NCBI RefSeq assembly: GCF_004331685.1
Contig: NZ_SJSM01000004.1
Span: forward strand, 124,001-188,000
Reading direction: 5' to 3'
DNA length: 64,000 bases
DNA from: Pedobacter hiemivivus
Lineage (GTDB): Bacteria; Bacteroidota; Bacteroidia; Sphingobacteriales; Sphingobacteriaceae
Shown here piece after piece: positions 60,935 to 64,000 of this stretch. The notes under the pieces are model-generated. The model was not told the DNA's origin and searched no databases. It saw only the letters and a list, made by a program, of their open reading frames with translations. Each line of letters begins with the position of its first letter. Within the stretch, counting starts at the first letter, position 1. Both the position numbers and the translations under genes were made by a program.

Positions 60935-62635
60935 TTAAATGCTCTTATTCTTCAGTCCTTTAACGGCATAATCACATGCACGGGCTGTTAAGGCCATAAA
61001 AGTCAACGAAGGGTTTTGACAAGCAATAGAAGGCATACAAGAACCATCTGTTACAAATACATTGCTTACTTCATGCATTTGGTTCCATTTGTTTAACACA
61101 GATGTTTTTGGATCATTACCCATTCTAGCCGTTCCCATTTCGTGAATCGCCATACCTGGATAACAGCCTCTATCATACGTTTTGATATTTTTCATACCTG
61201 AAGCTTCCAACATTTCGGCAGCATCATTCATCATATCAACACGCATTTTCTTTTCATTTTCTTTGTATTCGCAATCGATAGCCAATACAGGTTGTCCCCA
61301 TTTGTCTTTCTTAGTTTTATCGATATACACCTTATTCTCATAGTAAGGCAACATTTCTCCGAAACCACCAAGTCCCATAGTCCATTCACCAGGACTGCTC
61401 ATTTTTTCTTTAAAATCATTACCAAAGGCAAGCTCAGCAACATCGCTTTGCCAGTTTTTACGACTTGCACCACCCTGGTAACCAAATCCACGTAAATAAT
61501 CACGTTTATCGGTACCTACGTTACGGTATCTAGGCACATAAATTCCATTTGCCCTACGACCAAAAGTGTATTTATCTTCAAAGCCAGGTGCTTCACCTGA
61601 TGCACCACAACGGAAATGATGATCCATTAAATTATGTCCTAACTGACCACTTCCATTTCCTAAACCATTAGGATGTGCTTCTGAAGTAGAGTTTAGTAAG
61701 ATAAAGGTAGAGCCTAATGTAGAACCATTCACAAAAACGATCTTTGCATAAAACTCCATCGTTTTGTTGGTTTGGGCATCAATTACCATTACCCCTTTAG
61801 CTTTCTTCGTATTCTTATCATAAATGATATGGTTCACGATAGAATATGGTCTTAATGTTAACCTTCCTGTAGCTACAGCAGCCGGTAAAGTAGATGATTG
61901 CGTGCTAAAGTAAGCGCCAAATGGACAGCCACGACTACATAAGTTTCTATATTGGCAATTGCCACGACCTTTATGAGGAACGGTTAAATTGGCCACACGA
62001 CCAATCGTCAGAATCCTTGTTTTTTTATAATGCTCTTCTATCCTCTTTTTAACAGATTTCTCTACAATGTTCAAATCCATTGGTGGCAAAAATTGTCCAT
62101 CAGGTAATAAAGGCCAGTTTTCGGCTTGCCCAGAGATACCAGCAAAACGCTCTGCATAGTCATACCATGGTGCCAAATCTTTATAACGAATCGGCCAATC
62201 ATTACCATGACCATCTTTTGCATTGTCTTCAAAGTTGTGATCACTAAAACGGTAACTCTGACGACCCCACATTAATGATTTACCACCAACATGAAAGCCT
62301 CTGTACCAATCAAATCGTTTATCTTCTGTATAAGGACACTCTATATCGTTTACCCACCATTTTTCATTGGCTTCACTGTATGGATAATCTCTTATCTGAA
62401 CAGGGTGAGTTTTTTTCTGCTCTTCAGTTAAACGATTGGCATGTTTCAGCTCCCATGGATCTTTCATAGCAGATTCATAGTCTGTTACGTGTTCAATGTT
62501 CATCCCACGTTCCAACATCAATACTTTTAACCCCTTTTCAGTTAATTCTTTTGCAGCCCAGCCACCACTTATCCCTGATCCTATTACAATAGCATCGTAT
62601 GTATTTTCCTTCTTTAAGTCGGTATTTATATTCAT
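60935..62635 (-). CDS. GMC-family oxidoreductase (gluconate 2-dehydrogenase / sugar dehydrogenase-like)
   Basis: 566 residues. The FAD motif VIGSGISGGWAAKELTEKG lies near residues 17-35; a cysteine-rich loop GRGNCQYRNLCSRGCPFG follows, and the C-terminal catalytic part has AIHEMGTARMGNDP and CMPSIACQNPSLTFMALTA with the conserved His/Asn pair. With the small subunit encoded 27 bases upstream it probably forms a membrane-linked sugar or polyol dehydrogenase that feeds electrons to the respiratory chain. Confidence 0.92.
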   Translation of the reverse strand: MNINTDLKKENTYDAIVIGSGISGGWAAKELTEKGLKVLMLERGMNIEHVTDYESAMKDPWELKHANRLTEEQKKTHPVQIRDYPYSEANEKWWVNDIECPYTEDKRFDWYRGFHVGGKSLMWGRQSYRFSDHNFEDNAKDGHGNDWPIRYKDLAPWYDYAERFAGISGQAENWPLLPDGQFLPPMDLNIVEKSVKKRIEEHYKKTRILTIGRVANLTVPHKGRGNCQYRNLCSRGCPFGAYFSTQSSTLPAAVATGRLTLRPYSIVNHIIYDKNTKKAKGVMVIDAQTNKTMEFYAKIVFVNGSTLGSTFILLNSTSEAHPNGLGNGSGQLGHNLMDHHFRCGASGEAPGFEDKYTFGRRANGIYVPRYRNVGTDKRDYLRGFGYQGGASRKNWQSDVAELAFGNDFKEKMSSPGEWTMGLGGFGEMLPYYENKVYIDKTKKDKWGQPVLAIDCEYKENEKKMRVDMMNDAAEMLEASGMKNIKTYDRGCYPGMAIHEMGTARMGNDPKTSVLNKWNQMHEVSNVFVTDGSCMPSIACQNPSLTFMALTARACDYAVKGLKNKSI

Positions 62636-62662
62636 GATTGATTATTCCTTAATAATTAAACG

Positions 62663-63250
62663 TTAAGTAGCCCAAGATTTCTGTCCTGGCTTAAGATCTG
62701 CAGCACCGTCATAGCGGCCTGGTATGGCTATATATTCACGTGATTGTGTACAACCTATTTCAGAGGCATAGTACCCCAAAATAGTGAGATCTCTTACCAA
62801 CACGAAGAAATAGGTAACACCGCTTCTTTTTGCGGTCCTATCTGCTCTTTGTTTCTCAATCGTTTCGGTTCTTAAGTTAGCGACCAATTGCTCCCGTTCC
62901 TTTACGGTAAGAGACAAGAAATCTTTATTAAAGTCTTTTAATGATTTAGCTTCCATGTCTTTTAAACCTTCAGCAAAAGCTTGTTGTACTTTAGGCGGGA
63001 AACAATCTGTAATCATCATTGGAATGAAACTTCCTAATCCAGCGGCCTTAGCCCCACCGGAATCTTTTGTAGGTGGAATAATAATATCAGCAAGCTCTCC
63101 CAATACCTTTTCCTGATCTGCCGAAAATGAAACAAAGTTTTTCTCATTTTCTGGAAGGGTAAAGCTTTCAAATAAAATACCAAAGGTTGTTGCCGAAATT
63201 GCAGTTCCGAGCAAGACCGCGGTATTTTTAAGCGCATCTCTTCTGTTCAT
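62663..63250 (-). CDS. Gluconate 2-dehydrogenase subunit 3 family protein, Tat-exported
   Basis: 195 residues. The N-terminus MNRRDALKNTAVLLGTAISA carries a twin-arginine motif, so the subunit is probably exported folded by Tat, carrying the partner GMC subunit. KVLGELADIIIPPTKDSGGA and LVRDLTILGYYASEIGCTQS are family signatures. First gene of the two-gene unit. Confidence 0.92.
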   Translation of the reverse strand: MNRRDALKNTAVLLGTAISATTFGILFESFTLPENEKNFVSFSADQEKVLGELADIIIPPTKDSGGAKAAGLGSFIPMMITDCFPPKVQQAFAEGLKDMEAKSLKDFNKDFLSLTVKEREQLVANLRTETIEKQRADRTAKRSGVTYFFVLVRDLTILGYYASEIGCTQSREYIAIPGRYDGAADLKPGQKSWAT

Positions 63251-63409
63251 TGTTCTTTGTGGTTTTATTGTGTGGTTTGTGTTCCTATTTGTGGTTAAAT
63301 ATCTGGTTAAAATAAGGGACTTAAATTAGGGCTTATTTGTTAATATTCAAAATATGAGCTTGTATCATTAATACGACCGTCATCTAACAACAGTTTTGTT
63401 TAATCGGTC

Positions 63410-63490
63410 GTCATCCTGAATTTATTTCAGGACCTCGAAAGAGAAAGAAAATCTTGCAGGTGCGAGGTCCTGAAATAAATTCAGGATGAC
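63410..63490. repeat. Nested inverted repeat (28-bp arms)
   Basis: Perfect 28-bp arms at 63410-63437 and 63463-63490, enclosing 25 bases. Each arm holds its own hairpin, TCCTGAA...TTCAGGA. The layout is like a REP/BIME-type element and may also terminate both neighbouring minus-strand transcripts. Confidence 0.85.
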
Positions 63491-63506
63491 GTGGAGCAGA
63501 AATATA

Positions 63507-64000
63507 TTAAAAGTTAAATCCTACAGATAAATACAGCATACTGGCTTCTTTAGAAGCACCAACACTTGCCTGTATTAAAATGGTTTCACCAGGCATTACA
63601 TATAAACCGCCACCATAACCATGATGCCATCTATTAGAATGCTCTCCCTTTTCCCATACACGGCCTACATCCGTAAAACCAATCATACCTACAGTTCCGG
63701 GAACCAGGTAAGAAGTGAAATTAAAAAGCTTAAGCCTTAAATCTAAGTTATTATACACCATGCTGGTACCCGTGAAACGCTTGCTGTTAAACCCACGCAA
63801 ACTCTTTGCACCACCCAGCTGCATACGCTGGAAGAAAGTAGGATCACCTATAGTTGTTCCCCCACCCAAACGATTAGCAATGACCAATCCTGATTTCGCA
63901 GGATTGATATAAAAGCGGAATTCAGTGGTTAATGCACCATAACTATCGGTGGTTTTATCCAATCGATGCTGAGCTACCACCGCAGTCTTCCAGTAAACAC
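63507..64000 (-). CDS. BamA/TamA-type outer-membrane protein, C-terminal part (5' end beyond the window)
   Basis: The frame is open to the window edge; about 164 codons are visible. GSRTHGTR-type barrel strands are seen: MVAQHRLDKTTDSYGALTTE, FQRMQLGGAKSLRGFNSKRF (the surface-antigen loop with GGxxSLRGF) and the C-terminal MLYLSVGFNF, an aromatic-ended strand. It is probably the C-terminal part of a longer Omp85-like protein. Confidence 0.82.
   Translation of the reverse strand, partial: VYWKTAVVAQHRLDKTTDSYGALTTEFRFYINPAKSGLVIANRLGGGTTIGDPTFFQRMQLGGAKSLRGFNSKRFTGTSMVYNNLDLRLKLFNFTSYLVPGTVGMIGFTDVGRVWEKGEHSNRWHHGYGGGLYVMPGETILIQASVGASKEASMLYLSVGFNF

Overview
The window looks like chromosomal DNA from a Bacteroidota bacterium, most likely a Sphingobacteriaceae member such as Pedobacter or a close relative. 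This is inferred from AT-rich non-coding DNA, Bacteroidota promoters of the TTTG / TAnnTTTG type, few Shine-Dalgarno sites, many small lipoproteins and secreted proteins ending in AxAQ- or SFSQ-type signal peptides, and families typical of that phylum (DUF4397, PepSY-like, YwqK/MORN and TonB C-terminal proteins, DUF805). No tRNA, rRNA, CRISPR array, transposase or prophage was seen.

Layout. 1-5285: a minus-strand catabolic cluster (L-fucose-isomerase-like protein, SSS symporter, DapA-family lyase, DUF3748 protein cut by the window edge), apparently in two transcription units. 5618-17743: housekeeping and orphan genes, including two oxidoreductases, a DUF805 protein, a YwqK/TPR protein, a BamA/TamA-like barrel, a nuclease-fold secreted protein and an ABC1 (AarF/UbiB) kinase. 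17829-24739: gamma-glutamyltransferase, CDGSH protein, MFS pump, GNAT, quinone-type reductase, Dabb and Nudix proteins. 24839-28184: a VirJ/AcvB-type lipoprotein convergent with MprF, a plausible pair for making and removing lysyl-phosphatidylglycerol. 28553-36545: M1 peptidase, PIN-PhoH ATPase, lyase-fold lipoprotein, a gene-free stretch with a likely structured RNA and phased DnaA-box-like repeats, then a cytochrome-c dehydrogenase with rpiB.

36689-48724: DUF4397 lipoprotein, a KilA-N gene with palindromic repeats in and beside it, a two-component system with a small secreted protein, PepSY-like and thioredoxin-like secreted proteins, DUF47, a prolyl oligopeptidase, a universal stress protein and an MFS transporter. 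48725-50592: an island-like gene (C-terminal DUF1398) between 19-bp direct repeats, preceded by four exact 11-bp repeats.

52290-59568: a complete thiamine operon, TPP riboswitch-thiS-thiC-tenI/thiE-like-thiD-thiE-thiG-thiH-thiF(rhodanese). It makes the pyrimidine (ThiC, ThiD) and thiazole (ThiS, ThiF, ThiG, ThiH, perhaps a TenI tautomerase) and joins them (ThiE). The aptamer is followed by an intrinsic terminator, so control is probably by transcription attenuation. 59700-64000: a small unknown gene, a CvfB-like S1 protein, a GMC oxidoreductase with its Tat-exported small subunit, a nested inverted repeat and the 3' part of an outer-membrane barrel gene.

The most unusual items are the KilA-N palindrome pair, the unassigned RNA with its adjacent phased repeats, and the repeat-flanked DUF1398 fusion gene.
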